From contig NZ_JAJOLP010000001.1 in NCBI RefSeq assembly GCF_021129215.1, forward strand, positions 2,790,001 to 2,854,000: a stretch of DNA of 64,000 nt, read 5' to 3'. Shown piece by piece: positions 38,593-47,118 of this stretch. Source of the DNA: Agromyces sp. S2-1-8 (GTDB taxonomy: Bacteria; Actinomycetota; Actinomycetes; Actinomycetales; Microbacteriaceae). Below the pieces are notes generated by a model. The model was not told the DNA's origin. It made no database searches and worked only from the letters and a program-made list of their open reading frames with translations. How positions within the stretch are numbered: position 1 is the first letter of the stretch; the number at the start of each line of letters is the position of its first letter. The translations under genes were made by a program, and so were the position numbers.

Positions 38593-39567
38593 ATGCTCGC
38601 CGTCGCCGCGGTGCTCGGCGTGCTCGCCTTCGCGCTGGCCTGGCCGATCCCGGTCGCGCTCTCGCGCGCCGCCTGGCCGTCGCGATCGCCGGCTGCCGCC
38701 CTCGTGCTCTGGCAGTCGATCGCGATCGCCGGCGGACTCTCGATGATCGGCTGCCTCCTCGTCTACGGCGCGGCGCCCGCCGGCTCGCTCGTCGGCGCCT
38801 GGAACGCCCTCGTACCCGTGCTCCTCACCGGCCCGATCCCGCCGGAGTTCGACGTGCTCGAGCTCGCCGCCATCACGCTCGCCGCCGGTCTCGCCCTGCA
38901 CCTCGCGCTGAACCTCGCCCTCACCGCTGTTCGCGCCGAACGCGAGCGACGGCGCCAGCACCAGCTCATCGCCCTGCTCGGCGACCCGATGCCGGGCCAA
39001 CCCAGCACCCGCGTGCTCGCGCACCCGACCCCGCTCGCCTACTGCGTGCCCGGCATCCGCACGGCGACCGTGCTGACCGACGGTCTCGTCGACGCGCTGA
39101 GCCCGGCCGAGCTCGCCGCGGTGATCGCTCACGAGCGCGCCCACCTCGACCAGCTCCATCACCTCGTGCTGCTCGCCTTCCGCGCCTGGCACAGCGCACT
39201 GCCGTGGTTCCCGATCGCGAACCGCTCGGAGCGCGCCGTGATCCTCCTCGCGGAGATGCTCGCCGATGACCGGGCACGCCGCGTCGCCGGCGACGACGCG
39301 CTGCGCGGCGCCATGCTCGTCGTCGGCGCCGACGCGGGCCCGGCCGGGCTCGGCGACGACGGCGTCATCGCCGACGCCGACATGCTCGAGGCGCGTCTCG
39401 CGAGGCTCGACGGCACGACCCCGGCCCGCGACGGTCGCGGCGGCCCCGCACCCCGTCGTGCAGTGCCCGCACCCTCACGGCCGCTCGTGGTCGCGGCCTC
39501 GATCGCGCTCGTCGCGATCCCCCTACTGGCGTACGCCCTCGTCCTGACGAATACGACGCCGGTCTGA
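38593..39567 (+). CDS. M56-family membrane metallopeptidase (BlaR1-like, no sensor domain)
   Basis: A 324-residue membrane protease. Helices lie near residues 1-25, 35-60 and 88-112; the zinc motif HERAH is at 180-184 in AAVIAHERAHLDQLHH, and the downstream Glu is probably in EMLADDRARRVAG. A last helix is near 300-320. It lacks the beta-lactam-binding domain of BlaR1/MecR1, so the inducing signal must be different. It probably cleaves the adjacent repressor. Confidence 0.9.
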   Translation: MLAVAAVLGVLAFALAWPIPVALSRAAWPSRSPAAALVLWQSIAIAGGLSMIGCLLVYGAAPAGSLVGAWNALVPVLLTGPIPPEFDVLELAAITLAAGLALHLALNLALTAVRAERERRRQHQLIALLGDPMPGQPSTRVLAHPTPLAYCVPGIRTATVLTDGLVDALSPAELAAVIAHERAHLDQLHHLVLLAFRAWHSALPWFPIANRSERAVILLAEMLADDRARRVAGDDALRGAMLVVGADAGPAGLGDDGVIADADMLEARLARLDGTTPARDGRGGPAPRRAVPAPSRPLVVAASIALVAIPLLAYALVLTNTTPV

Positions 39568-39589
39568 CGCGCGCGCACGCCGCGATCGA

Positions 39590-39595
39590 TACGCT
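39590..39595 (+). promoter_or_regulatory. -10 box before dedA
   Basis: TACGCT is 6 bases before the ATG at 39602, as for the kinase gene at 18008. Confidence 0.45.
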
Positions 39596-39601
39596 CGAAC
39601 G

Positions 39602-40390
39602 ATGAACGAGATCCTCGACTGGATCCTGAACACCGTGCAATCGGTCGACCCCGTCGTCAGGACGCTCCTCGCGGGAGTCGGGATCATGCTCGAGACGAGC
39701 GTGCTGATCGGCCTGGTGGTGCCCGGCGACACCATCGTGCTCGTCGCCGCGACGGGGGTCGAGGACCTCGCGCAGTACTTCGCGCTCGCGTTCGCCGTGA
39801 TCATCGGCGCACTCATCGGCGAGAGCATCGGCTTCGGCATCGGCCACTGGTTCGGCCCGCACCTGCTGCACTCGCGCCTCGGCCGGCGCATCGGCGAGGA
39901 CCACTGGCATCGCGCACAGCGCTACCTCGACCGTCGAGGCGGGCCGGCGATCTTCATCTCGCGGTTCCTGCCGATCCTGCACTCGCTCATCCCGCTGACC
40001 GTGGGCATGAGCACGATGCGCTACCGCCGCTTCATCGCATGGACGCTTCCGGCGTGCGTCCTGTGGGCGTTCGCCTATGTCACCGTCGGATGGCTCGCCG
40101 CCGGCAGCTACCGGGAGCTGAGCCGCCAGCTGCACTGGGCGGGCTACCTCTTCGTCGGCGTCATCGTCGTCTTCCTGGCGCTCGTGTGGCTCGCGAAGAA
40201 GCTCATCGTCCGCTCGGAGGCGAAGCACATGGAGGCGGCGGAGGCGTCCGACGACTCCGGGGCACTCGACACCGCGCCGGTGGCTCCGACCGCGTTCGCC
40301 CCTGACCGCCGGACGCACGACGACCGTGCCGACGGCGAGGGGCCGGATCCCTCGACACCCGGCCCCTCGCGTCTCGGCTCCGACCGCTGA
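39602..40390 (+). CDS. DedA-family membrane protein
   Basis: A 262-residue integral membrane protein of the DedA/SNARE-associated (VTT) family; relatives flip lipid carriers or affect membrane potential. The typical GLVVPGDTIVLVAATG, GESIGFGIGHWFG and FISRFLPILHSLIPLTVGMSTMRYRRF motifs are present, with four to five hydrophobic segments. The last 50 residues are a disordered, Asp/Pro-rich tail, and a strong hairpin lies within its codons (40335-40370). Confidence 0.92.
   Translation: MNEILDWILNTVQSVDPVVRTLLAGVGIMLETSVLIGLVVPGDTIVLVAATGVEDLAQYFALAFAVIIGALIGESIGFGIGHWFGPHLLHSRLGRRIGEDHWHRAQRYLDRRGGPAIFISRFLPILHSLIPLTVGMSTMRYRRFIAWTLPACVLWAFAYVTVGWLAAGSYRELSRQLHWAGYLFVGVIVVFLALVWLAKKLIVRSEAKHMEAAEASDDSGALDTAPVAPTAFAPDRRTHDDRADGEGPDPSTPGPSRLGSDR
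40335..40370 (+). terminator. Strong hairpin inside the 3' end of dedA
   Basis: Perfect 12-bp arms GCGAGGGGCCGG (40335-40346) and CCGGCCCCTCGC (40359-40370) lie 20 bases before the dedA stop codon. A second 7-bp stem, CGACCGC/GCGGTCG (40381-40399), contains the stop codon. Both lie between convergent genes and could terminate either one. Confidence 0.5.
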
Positions 40391-40412
40391 CGGCGGTCGC
40401 AGCCGCCGGTAC

Positions 40413-41339
40413 TCAGAAGAGCGACTGCTCGGCGAGCCAGTCGCTCGCGATCTGCTCGGCCGACTCCTGGTCGTCGACGCTCTTCGCGTTGAGGGCGACG
40501 AGCTCGTCGGCGGTCAGTGCCGCGCTCACCGTGTTGATGACCTCGGCGGCCTTGTCGTCGACCTTCTCGCTGACGACGGGCACGACGTTCGACGCGAGGA
40601 ACAGGCCCTCGGGGTCTTCGAGGGTCACGAGGTCGCTCGTCGCGATCGCGGGGTTCGCACTGAAGATGTTGACGAGCTGCACGTCGCCGTCCTGCAGGGC
40701 CTTCAGCGTCAGCGGGCCGCCCGAGTCCTCGATCGGCGTGAACGCGACGTCGACGCCGTAGACCGACTTCAGCCCCTCCGGCCCGTACGGCCGGGTCGCG
40801 AGCTCCGAGTTGCCGCCGAGCGTCAGCGGCGTGGTCACCTTCGCGAGGTCGGCGAGGCTCGTGACGTCGTTCTGCTCGGAGAACTCCTTGGTCACGTTGT
40901 ACGAGTCCTGGTCGGTCGCGGGCGACTGGTCGAGGACGCGCAGCCCCTCGGGCAGCGAGGTCTCGAGCTCGGCGTACACGTCGTCGGCCGTCGTCGCCGT
41001 GGTGTCGGGGACGTAGTACTGGAGCAGGTTGCCCGTGTACTCGGGGAAGACGTCGATGCTCCCGCTCTCGATCTCGGGCATGTAGACCTCGCGCTGGCCG
41101 ATGCGCGGCTGCAGCTCGACGGTGAACCCGTTGGCTTCGAGCGCCTGCGCGTAGAGCTCGGCGATGATCTCGTTCGAGTAGTAGTCCTGCGACCCGACGA
41201 CGAGCGTCTCGCCGCCGCCGTCGGTCTCGCCCGATCCGCTGTCGAGCGGATCGCTCGATGCGCACCCTGCCAGGGCCACTGTCGCCCCGACCGCGACCGC
41301 CGCGAGTGCGACGAGCCGGCCTTTTCCTGCTGTGATCAT
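40413..41339 (-). CDS. Glycine betaine/choline-type substrate-binding lipoprotein (OpuCC-like)
   Basis: Extracytoplasmic binding protein of 308 residues for an osmoprotectant ABC importer. A lipoprotein signal peptide ends in LAGCASS with the lipidated Cys26. The OpuAC domain starts at TLVVGSQDYYSNEIIAELYA and includes DVFPEYTGNLLQYY and GGNSELATRPYG. Its start overlaps the upstream permease stop (ATGA). The exact substrate (betaine, choline, carnitine or ectoine-like) cannot be told. Confidence 0.9.
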   Translation of the reverse strand: MITAGKGRLVALAAVAVGATVALAGCASSDPLDSGSGETDGGGETLVVGSQDYYSNEIIAELYAQALEANGFTVELQPRIGQREVYMPEIESGSIDVFPEYTGNLLQYYVPDTTATTADDVYAELETSLPEGLRVLDQSPATDQDSYNVTKEFSEQNDVTSLADLAKVTTPLTLGGNSELATRPYGPEGLKSVYGVDVAFTPIEDSGGPLTLKALQDGDVQLVNIFSANPAIATSDLVTLEDPEGLFLASNVVPVVSEKVDDKAAEVINTVSAALTADELVALNAKSVDDQESAEQIASDWLAEQSLF

Positions 41340-42079
41340 GACTGGTTCCCTTCCTGGATGGGTTGCCCCACGGTCGCTCGCGACCGGGTCGGTCGTGAGC
41401 GAGGTTCGCGCGTGCGGGCGGCCCGCACGCCGGCGGGTACGACGACCCGCTGGATGATGGCGAAGCACCCGTCGACGACGAGTGCGAGGAGGATGACGAG
41501 GATCGAGCCGCCGAGCATCTCGGCGTAGTCGCGCGTCTTGAGACCCTCGAAGATGAAGCGGCCGAGCCCGAAGTTCGCGATGTATGCGGCGAGCGTCGCC
41601 GTCGCGACGATCTGCAGCGTGGCCGATCGGACGCCGCCGACGATGATCGGCATGCCGAGCGGCACCTCGACCTTGCTCACGACCTGGCGCTCGCGCATGC
41701 CCATCGCGCGTGCGGCATCGACGGTTCGGCGATCGACGCTCTCGAAACCCGAGTAGGCCCCGGCGAGCAATGGCGGCAGCGCCAGCACGACGAGCGCGAT
41801 GATCGGAGCGGAGAGCCCGATGCCGAGCCACAGCCCGACGAGCGTCAGCAGACCGAGCGTCGGCAACGCGCGCAGGCCGCCGGAGACCATCACGGCGAGT
41901 TCGCGGCCGCGACCGGTGTGCCCCACGAGCCCGCCGAGCGGAAGCGCGATGAGTGCCGCGATGACGAGCACGATCGCCGAGATCACGAGGTGCTGCGCGA
42001 TCCGCTCGGGAATGCTCCCGGGGCCCGTCCAGTGGGCGGGGTCGAGGATCCAGGCAACCGCTTCGAGCAGGAGGTTCAC
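41336..42079 (-). CDS. Osmoprotectant ABC transporter permease (OpuCB/CD-like)
   Basis: A 247-residue BPD-type permease with about five helices and the coupling motif EVPLGMPIIVGGVRSATLQ. The GTG start overlaps the stop of the first permease gene (GTGA). The C-terminal 30 residues are Arg-rich and polar. It is the third gene of the ATPase-permease-permease-binding protein unit. Confidence 0.92.
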   Translation of the reverse strand: MNLLLEAVAWILDPAHWTGPGSIPERIAQHLVISAIVLVIAALIALPLGGLVGHTGRGRELAVMVSGGLRALPTLGLLTLVGLWLGIGLSAPIIALVVLALPPLLAGAYSGFESVDRRTVDAARAMGMRERQVVSKVEVPLGMPIIVGGVRSATLQIVATATLAAYIANFGLGRFIFEGLKTRDYAEMLGGSILVILLALVVDGCFAIIQRVVVPAGVRAARTREPRSRPTRSRATVGQPIQEGNQS

Positions 42080-42762
42080 GAGGCGTCCACCTGCTCGACC
42101 CGCTCGAGGCTGCGGCGTCGTTGCGCCCGGCTCGGCCGCCACCAGGGCATGACCAGGCGCCCGATGGCCACACTCGCCCAGTCGAGCCCGATGGCGAGAG
42201 CCATCGTGACGACGATGCCGGTGATGATCTCGGCCTGGATCCCGCGTTGCAGACCGTCGGTGAACAGACTGCCGAGGCTCTGCACGCCGGTGACGGCGCC
42301 GATCGTCGCGAGGCTCACCGTGCTCACGATGACGACCCGGATGCCGGAGAGCAGCACGGGACCCGCGAGCGGGAGTTCGACGCCCCAGAACCGGCTGAAC
42401 GACGCGTACCCGATCGCGGTGGCGGACTGGCGGACGTCTGGCTCGACGGCATCGAAGGCGTCGGCCGCGGTGCGAACGATCACGGCGATGCCGTAGAGGG
42501 TCAGCGCGACGACGAGGTTGATCGGCGAGGTCGTGCGCTGCCCGGTGAAGATCGGCAGCGCGATGAGCAGCGCGAGCGACGGGATCGCGTACAGCAGGCC
42601 GCACAGCGACAGCAGCACGCCGCGCGACCACCGGTACCGGTGCGCGACCCAGCCGATCGGAACGGAGATCACGAAGCTCAGTATGATCGCGGGCACCGAC
42701 AATGCCAGGTGCACGAGGGTGAGCTCGCCGACCAGGTCGAGGTTCGACCAGAGCCACTTCAC
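42076..42762 (-). CDS. Osmoprotectant ABC transporter permease (OpuCB/CD-like)
   Basis: A 228-residue BPD-type permease, homologous to the next one, with helices near 10-35, 50-72, 82-102, 135-160 and 175-200 and the EAA-like motif ELPLAGPVLLSGIRVVIV. The GTG start overlaps the ATPase stop codon. The two permeases form a heterodimer in this family. Confidence 0.92.
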   Translation of the reverse strand: MKWLWSNLDLVGELTLVHLALSVPAIILSFVISVPIGWVAHRYRWSRGVLLSLCGLLYAIPSLALLIALPIFTGQRTTSPINLVVALTLYGIAVIVRTAADAFDAVEPDVRQSATAIGYASFSRFWGVELPLAGPVLLSGIRVVIVSTVSLATIGAVTGVQSLGSLFTDGLQRGIQAEIITGIVVTMALAIGLDWASVAIGRLVMPWWRPSRAQRRRSLERVEQVDAS

Positions 42763-43571
42763 GAGGCGAGCACTCCCGCCGCACGCCCGTCGTCGTCGAC
42801 GACCACGCGCCGACCGTCGACCTCGGTCACGTGCAGCACGCGCTTGCCCCGGTTCGCCCCGACGAAGTCGGCGACGAAGTCGTCGGCCGGGTTCGCGAGG
42901 ATCTCCGCGGGTGACGCGGCCTGCGAGATGTGTCCGCCCTGCTGCATGATCACGACCTGGTCGCCGAGGAGGAAGGCCTCGTCGATGTCGTGGGTGACGA
43001 ACACGACCGTCTTGCCCAGTTCGCCCTGCAGGCGGAGCAGTTCCTGCTGCAGCTCCGAACGGACGATCGGGTCGACCGCTCCGAACGGTTCGTCCATGAG
43101 GAGGATGTTCGGGTCGACCGCGAGCCCGCGGGCGACGCCGACGCGCTGCTGCTGACCGCCCGAGAGCTGGCTCGGGTACTTGTCGGCGAGCGAACGGTCG
43201 AGGCCGACGGTGTCGAGCAGTTCGAGCGCCCGCGCGTGCGCCTCGCGCTTGCGGACGCCGCGGAGGAGCGGCACGGTCGCCACGTTGTCGATCACCTTGC
43301 GATGCGGCAGCAGCCCGGAGTTCTGCATCACGTAGCCGATGCCGCGTCGCAGCACGACCGGATCGACGGTCGCGACATCCGTGCCGTCGATGAGCACCTG
43401 GCCGCCGGTCGGGTCGACCATGCGGTTGATCATGCGCAGGAGCGTGGTCTTGCCCGACCCCGACGAGCCGACCAGCACCGTCGTCTTGCGCGGCGGAATG
43501 ACGATGTCGACGTCCGAGACGGCGAGCGTGCCGTCGGGGAAGCGCTTGGACACGCCGCGGAACTCGATCAT
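42759..43571 (-). CDS. Osmoprotectant ABC transporter ATPase (OpuCA-like)
   Basis: A 270-residue ATPase with Walker A GSSGSGKTTLL, Q-loop QNSGLLPHRKV, signature [16 protein letters not shown] and Walker B ILLMDEPFGAVD. The C-terminal segment after residue 240 is short and lacks the CBS pair that many OpuCA/OpuAA proteins use to sense ionic strength, so osmotic gating by CBS domains is not expected. It lies 95 bp downstream of tetR and may share its transcript. Confidence 0.93.
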   Translation of the reverse strand: MIEFRGVSKRFPDGTLAVSDVDIVIPPRKTTVLVGSSGSGKTTLLRMINRMVDPTGGQVLIDGTDVATVDPVVLRRGIGYVMQNSGLLPHRKVIDNVATVPLLRGVRKREAHARALELLDTVGLDRSLADKYPSQLSGGQQQRVGVARGLAVDPNILLMDEPFGAVDPIVRSELQQELLRLQGELGKTVVFVTHDIDEAFLLGDQVVIMQQGGHISQAASPAEILANPADDFVADFVGANRGKRVLHVTEVDGRRVVVDDDGRAAGVLAS

Positions 43572-43666
43572 GCTGGCTCAATCCCGTCGTCGGCGTTCGC
43601 TGCCATGTGCAGCTTCAAGCCAAACACCGATCGCGCCCGGAGCGCAACGGGGCGCCCCGCGAGTCG

Positions 43667-44329
43667 TCAGGCGGCTGAGGACGCGGAGAGGGCCCGTCCG
43701 AGGTGCTCGGCGAGGTAGTCGTGCACGAGACGCTTCGCCTCGGCGAGGTACCGCTCGTCGCCGTCGACCGATCGCTCGTACGCACGGCTGATGAGGGCGT
43801 CGCCGATCTCCATCGCCACCCCGAGGCGGAACCGCAGCTCCGCCTGGTCGCCCTCGCCGCCGAACTCGGCCTCGATGAGCCGGGCCATGCGGTGCGCGAA
43901 CTCGGGCTCGACATCGCCTTCGGCGAGCTCGCGCTGCGCGGCGTGCACGACGCTGAACCCGGGCTCGCCGGCGTACATCTTGGCGCTGACGTCGAGCGCG
44001 ACGTCGACGACCGTCCACCACGACTCGAGCGTCGTGCGCGCCATCTCGTCAGCGACCCGCTCGCGGAACCGGTGCACCGAGCGCTCGCGCAGCGCGTAGA
44101 GCACGGCGACGCGGTCGGGGAAGTAGCGGTACACCGTGCCGATCGAGGCGCCTGCGCGCTCGGCGACCATCTGGGTCGTCAGGCGCTCGAACCCCGATTC
44201 GTCGACGATCTCGGCGGCAGCATCGAGCAGCGCGTCGAGGCGCTGGCTGGACCGACGCTGCGTCGGCTCGGTGCGGACCGAGCGCCTCCGGCTCGGATCG
44301 GCCCCGAGGATCAGGTCGATGTTCGGCAC
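43667..44329 (-). CDS. TetR-family transcriptional regulator
   Basis: A 220-residue repressor with a GTG start preceded by GAGGAGG. The TetR helix-turn-helix is at about residues 49-80 (LTTQMVAERAGASIGTVYRYFPDRVAVL). The C-terminal ligand domain is not assignable. A perfect palindrome fills the spacer of its own promoter (44360-44378), so it is probably autoregulated. It is followed by the osmoprotectant transporter genes and is divergent from the phosphatase gene. Confidence 0.92.
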   Translation of the reverse strand: MPNIDLILGADPSRRRSVRTEPTQRRSSQRLDALLDAAAEIVDESGFERLTTQMVAERAGASIGTVYRYFPDRVAVLYALRERSVHRFRERVADEMARTTLESWWTVVDVALDVSAKMYAGEPGFSVVHAAQRELAEGDVEPEFAHRMARLIEAEFGGEGDQAELRFRLGVAMEIGDALISRAYERSVDGDERYLAEAKRLVHDYLAEHLGRALSASSAA

Positions 44330-44353
44330 GGAACCTCCTCAGTTGCTCGGACC

Positions 44354-44359
44354 ACTCTA
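44354..44359 (-). promoter_or_regulatory. -10 box of tetR
   Basis: TAGAGT lies 24-29 bases upstream of the GTG start and leaves room for the GAGGAGG ribosome binding site. The palindrome 44360-44378 begins at the next base. Confidence 0.5.
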
Positions 44360-44378
44360 CCGGGCGTCGAACGCCCGG
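44360..44378. promoter_or_regulatory. TetR operator candidate
   Basis: CCGGGCGT-CGA-ACGCCCGG is a 19-bp perfect inverted repeat with a 3-base centre in the 101-bp gap between divergent tetR and the phosphatase gene. Its position just upstream of the tetR -10 box would block polymerase binding. Confidence 0.6.
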
Positions 44379-44430
44379 GCGTGCACCCGCCGTTTCGCGA
44401 CGTGTCCCCCGTGCATGACAGACTGAGTGG

Positions 44431-45489
44431 ATGCCGGCGAGCTCCCCCACCCCGCACGGTTCTCGAGAGCGCCAGGTCCGGCATCGCGCCGCGCGCATCG
44501 AGGACTGGTTCCACGACGTGCGCTCCCGCGGCGCCCGTCGTCGCGGGCATGTGCCGACCGTCGTGCCGTACACGGGATACGGCTCGACCGAATGGGTGCG
44601 CGTGTTCTGCCGCGTGCTGCTGTCGAAGCCGGTGGCCGCCGACGAACGCTCGAAGCGCCGCCGCAAGCGCGGCGAACAGGGCATCCGGGGCTGGCGCAGC
44701 TTCACGAGCGTGCCGGTCGGCGACGTTCCGGTCGTCATCGACGTCGGCGGCCAGCGCATCGAGGTGCTCGCCGACCGCGGCGGCGTCGTCGACACGACCG
44801 TGCCGGCGTCGCTCGCGCCCGGCTGGCACCGTGCCACCCTCAGCACCGAGGGCGCCGAGCCCGTCGAGGCGCCGATCCGCATCGTCGGTCCCGACGTCGA
44901 CTTCGGCATCATCTCCGATGTCGACGACACCGTCATGGTGACGGCGCTCCCCCGCCCGCTCGTCGCCGCTTGGAACACGTTCGTGCTCGACGAGCACGCA
45001 CGCATCCCCACGCCCGGCATGGCCGTCCTGTTCGAGCGGCTCGCCCGCTCGCACCCCGGCTCCCCCGTCATCTACCTGTCGACGGGCGCGTGGAACGTCG
45101 CACCCACCCTCACGCGCTTCCTCTCGCGCAACCTGTTCCCCGCCGGCCCGCTGCTCCTGACCGACTGGGGCCCGACTCACGATCGCTGGTTCCGCAGCGG
45201 CCGCGAGCACAAGGCCGAGAATCTCCGTCGCCTCGCCGAGGAGTTCCCGAACGTGCGCTGGCTGCTCATCGGCGACGACGGCCAGCACGACGAGGAGCTC
45301 TACGCCCGCTTCGCCGCCGAGCATCCCGATCGCGTCGCCGCGATCGCGATCCGCCGGCTCTCGACCGGTGAGGCCGTGCTCGCCGGCGGACGCACCAAGG
45401 CCGAGGAGCACGGCACCGACGTGCCATGGGTCTCGGCGAGCGACGGCTCGACGATCGCCGATCGGCTCGCCGAGGTCGGCGTCGTCTGA
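44431..45489 (+). CDS. App1-like phosphatidate phosphatase domain protein (DUF2183)
   Basis: A 352-residue protein with the App1/DUF2183 catalytic domain of HAD type. The catalytic motif is SDVDDTV at 162-168 (Asp163 and Asp165), motif II is in YLSTGAWN, and LIGDDGQHDEELY carries the acidic motif. The N-terminal 150 residues are a beta-rich region. In fungi App1 dephosphorylates phosphatidate; bacterial substrates are not settled. No membrane helix is visible. Divergent from tetR. Confidence 0.88.
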   Translation: MPASSPTPHGSRERQVRHRAARIEDWFHDVRSRGARRRGHVPTVVPYTGYGSTEWVRVFCRVLLSKPVAADERSKRRRKRGEQGIRGWRSFTSVPVGDVPVVIDVGGQRIEVLADRGGVVDTTVPASLAPGWHRATLSTEGAEPVEAPIRIVGPDVDFGIISDVDDTVMVTALPRPLVAAWNTFVLDEHARIPTPGMAVLFERLARSHPGSPVIYLSTGAWNVAPTLTRFLSRNLFPAGPLLLTDWGPTHDRWFRSGREHKAENLRRLAEEFPNVRWLLIGDDGQHDEELYARFAAEHPDRVAAIAIRRLSTGEAVLAGGRTKAEEHGTDVPWVSASDGSTIADRLAEVGVV

Positions 45490-45525
45490 GCGCTCCGCTC
45501 GTCGCGCACACCTGGTCGGAGCGCT
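45489..45525. terminator. Bidirectional terminator overlapping two stop codons
   Basis: Perfect 9-bp arms AGCGCTCCG (45489-45497) and CGGAGCGCT (45517-45525) with a 19-base loop. The arms include the last base of the phosphatase stop codon and the end of the convergent pyrD stop codon. Confidence 0.6.
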
Positions 45526-46576
45526 AGCGGGCGACCGCCCGGTCGCGAGACCGCCGGAACGACGCGAGTCCGCGGTTGACCTGCCGCGCCCACAAGGGCC
45601 CGCGGTAGATGAAGGCCGAGTACCCCTGCACGAGCGTCGCACCTGCGTCGAGCCGGTCCTGCACATCGGCGGCCGTCTCGACGCCGCCGACCGAGATCAC
45701 GCACAGGTCGTCGGGCACGCTGCGGCGCACGACGCGCAGCACCTCGAGCGAGCGGGCGGCGAGCGGGGCACCCGAGAGGCCGCCGGCACCGATGGCTTCG
45801 ATCGCGGATGCCTCGGTCGTGAGTCCCTCGCGGGAGATCGTCGTGTTCGTGGCGATGATGCCGTCGAGGCCGAGCCGCACGACGAGCTCGCAGATGCGCT
45901 CCACCTCCGAGTCGGCGAGGTCGGGCGCGATCTTCACGAGGAGCGGGGTGGTTCCCGCGGCCTCGCGCACGGTCTCGAGGAGCGGTGCGAGGGCGTCGAG
46001 CTCCTGCAGCCCACGGAGGCCGGGTGTGTTCGGAGAGCTCACGTTGACCACGAGGTAGTCGGCGTACGGGGCGAGCAGCTTCGCGCTGCGCACGTAGTCG
46101 CCCACGGCGTCCTCGACGGCGGTCACCCGGCTCTTGCCGATGTTGACACCGAGCACGGGCCGGTGCGAGCGGCGCGACAGCCGCGAGAGGCGACCGGCCG
46201 CAGCATCCGCCCCGCCGTTGTTGAACCCCATGCGGTTGATGAGCGCCCGGTCCTTCACCAGCCGGAAGAGGCGCGGCCGCTCGTTGCCCGGTTGCGCGAT
46301 CGCCGTGATCGTGCCGACCTCGACATGCCCGAAGCCGAGCTGGCCGAGACCGATGACCGCGCGAGCGTCCTTGTCGAAACCCGCGGCCACGCCGAACGGC
46401 GACGGGAATCGGAGCCCGAGCGTCTCGACCGCGAGTGACGGGTCGGGGGCGGTGAACCGCTCGACGAGCCGTCCGAGGCCGAGCGTCGGCAGGCCCCGGA
46501 TCACGCTGAACGCGAGGTGGTGCGCGTCTTCGGGGTCGAGCTTCGTGAGGAAGAGGGAGAAGAGGAGTCGATACAT
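45524..46576 (-). CDS. pyrD: Dihydroorotate dehydrogenase (quinone), class 2
   Basis: Membrane-associated FMN enzyme of 350 residues that oxidises dihydroorotate to orotate with quinone. An N-terminal amphipathic segment (YRLLFSLFLTKLDPEDAHHLA) marks class 2. FMN and substrate motifs are GVAAGFDKDA, NRMGFNNGGAD, VVNVSSPNTPGLR with the catalytic Ser, and SVGGVETAADVQDRL. The ATG at 46576 was chosen from this N-terminus. TACCCT is 9 bases upstream. Confidence 0.96.
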   Translation of the reverse strand: MYRLLFSLFLTKLDPEDAHHLAFSVIRGLPTLGLGRLVERFTAPDPSLAVETLGLRFPSPFGVAAGFDKDARAVIGLGQLGFGHVEVGTITAIAQPGNERPRLFRLVKDRALINRMGFNNGGADAAAGRLSRLSRRSHRPVLGVNIGKSRVTAVEDAVGDYVRSAKLLAPYADYLVVNVSSPNTPGLRGLQELDALAPLLETVREAAGTTPLLVKIAPDLADSEVERICELVVRLGLDGIIATNTTISREGLTTEASAIEAIGAGGLSGAPLAARSLEVLRVVRRSVPDDLCVISVGGVETAADVQDRLDAGATLVQGYSAFIYRGPLWARQVNRGLASFRRSRDRAVAR

Positions 46577-46613
46577 GCCGGATTCAGGGTACCCGTCGCG
46601 AGGCACGGCGACG

Positions 46614-47087
46614 TCACTCGACCGGCCGGGCGGGCAACCGGCCGTGCTCCTCGCGCAACTGCTCGATCGCCGCCTCGAAGTCGTCGAGCGACTCGAACGC
46701 CTGGTAGACGCTCGCGAAGCGCAGGTACGCCACCTCGTCGAGCTCGCGGAGCGGCGGAAGGATGGCGAGGCCGATGTCGTTCGCCTCGATCTGCGACGCA
46801 CCGGTCGAACGGATCGTCTCCTCGACCTTCTGCGCGAGCACCGCGAGGTCGGAATCGGTCACCGGGCGACCCTGGCACGCCTTCTTGACGCCCAGCACGA
46901 CCTTCTCGCGGCTGAACGGCTCGACGACACCCGAGCGCTTCATGACGACGAGGCTCGCCGTCTCGGTCGTCGAGAACCGACGCCCGCACTCGGGGCACTG
47001 CCTGCGGCGGCGGATCGACAGTCCGTCGTCGCTCGTGCGGGAGTCGATGACGCGCGAATCGGGGTGGCGGCAGAAGGGACAGTACAT
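46614..47087 (-). CDS. nrdR: Transcriptional repressor NrdR
   Basis: A 157-residue ATP-cone repressor of ribonucleotide reductase genes. The zinc ribbon has CPFC and CPEC near residues 3-6 and 31-34. The ATP-cone follows from [17 protein letters not shown] to about residue 140. Length is normal. No nrd gene lies in the window. TAGGCT is 9 bases before the ATG, the same arrangement as hisD. Confidence 0.97.
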   Translation of the reverse strand: MYCPFCRHPDSRVIDSRTSDDGLSIRRRRQCPECGRRFSTTETASLVVMKRSGVVEPFSREKVVLGVKKACQGRPVTDSDLAVLAQKVEETIRSTGASQIEANDIGLAILPPLRELDEVAYLRFASVYQAFESLDDFEAAIEQLREEHGRLPARPVE

Positions 47088-47118
47088 GGTGACCCCAGCC
47101 TAGCGGCGCGCGGGCGCC

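Noticed and set aside
38216-39567. Beta-lactam resistance module
   Set aside because: BlaI and an M56 protease are present, but there is no beta-lactamase or penicillin-binding gene, and the protease lacks the sensor domain.
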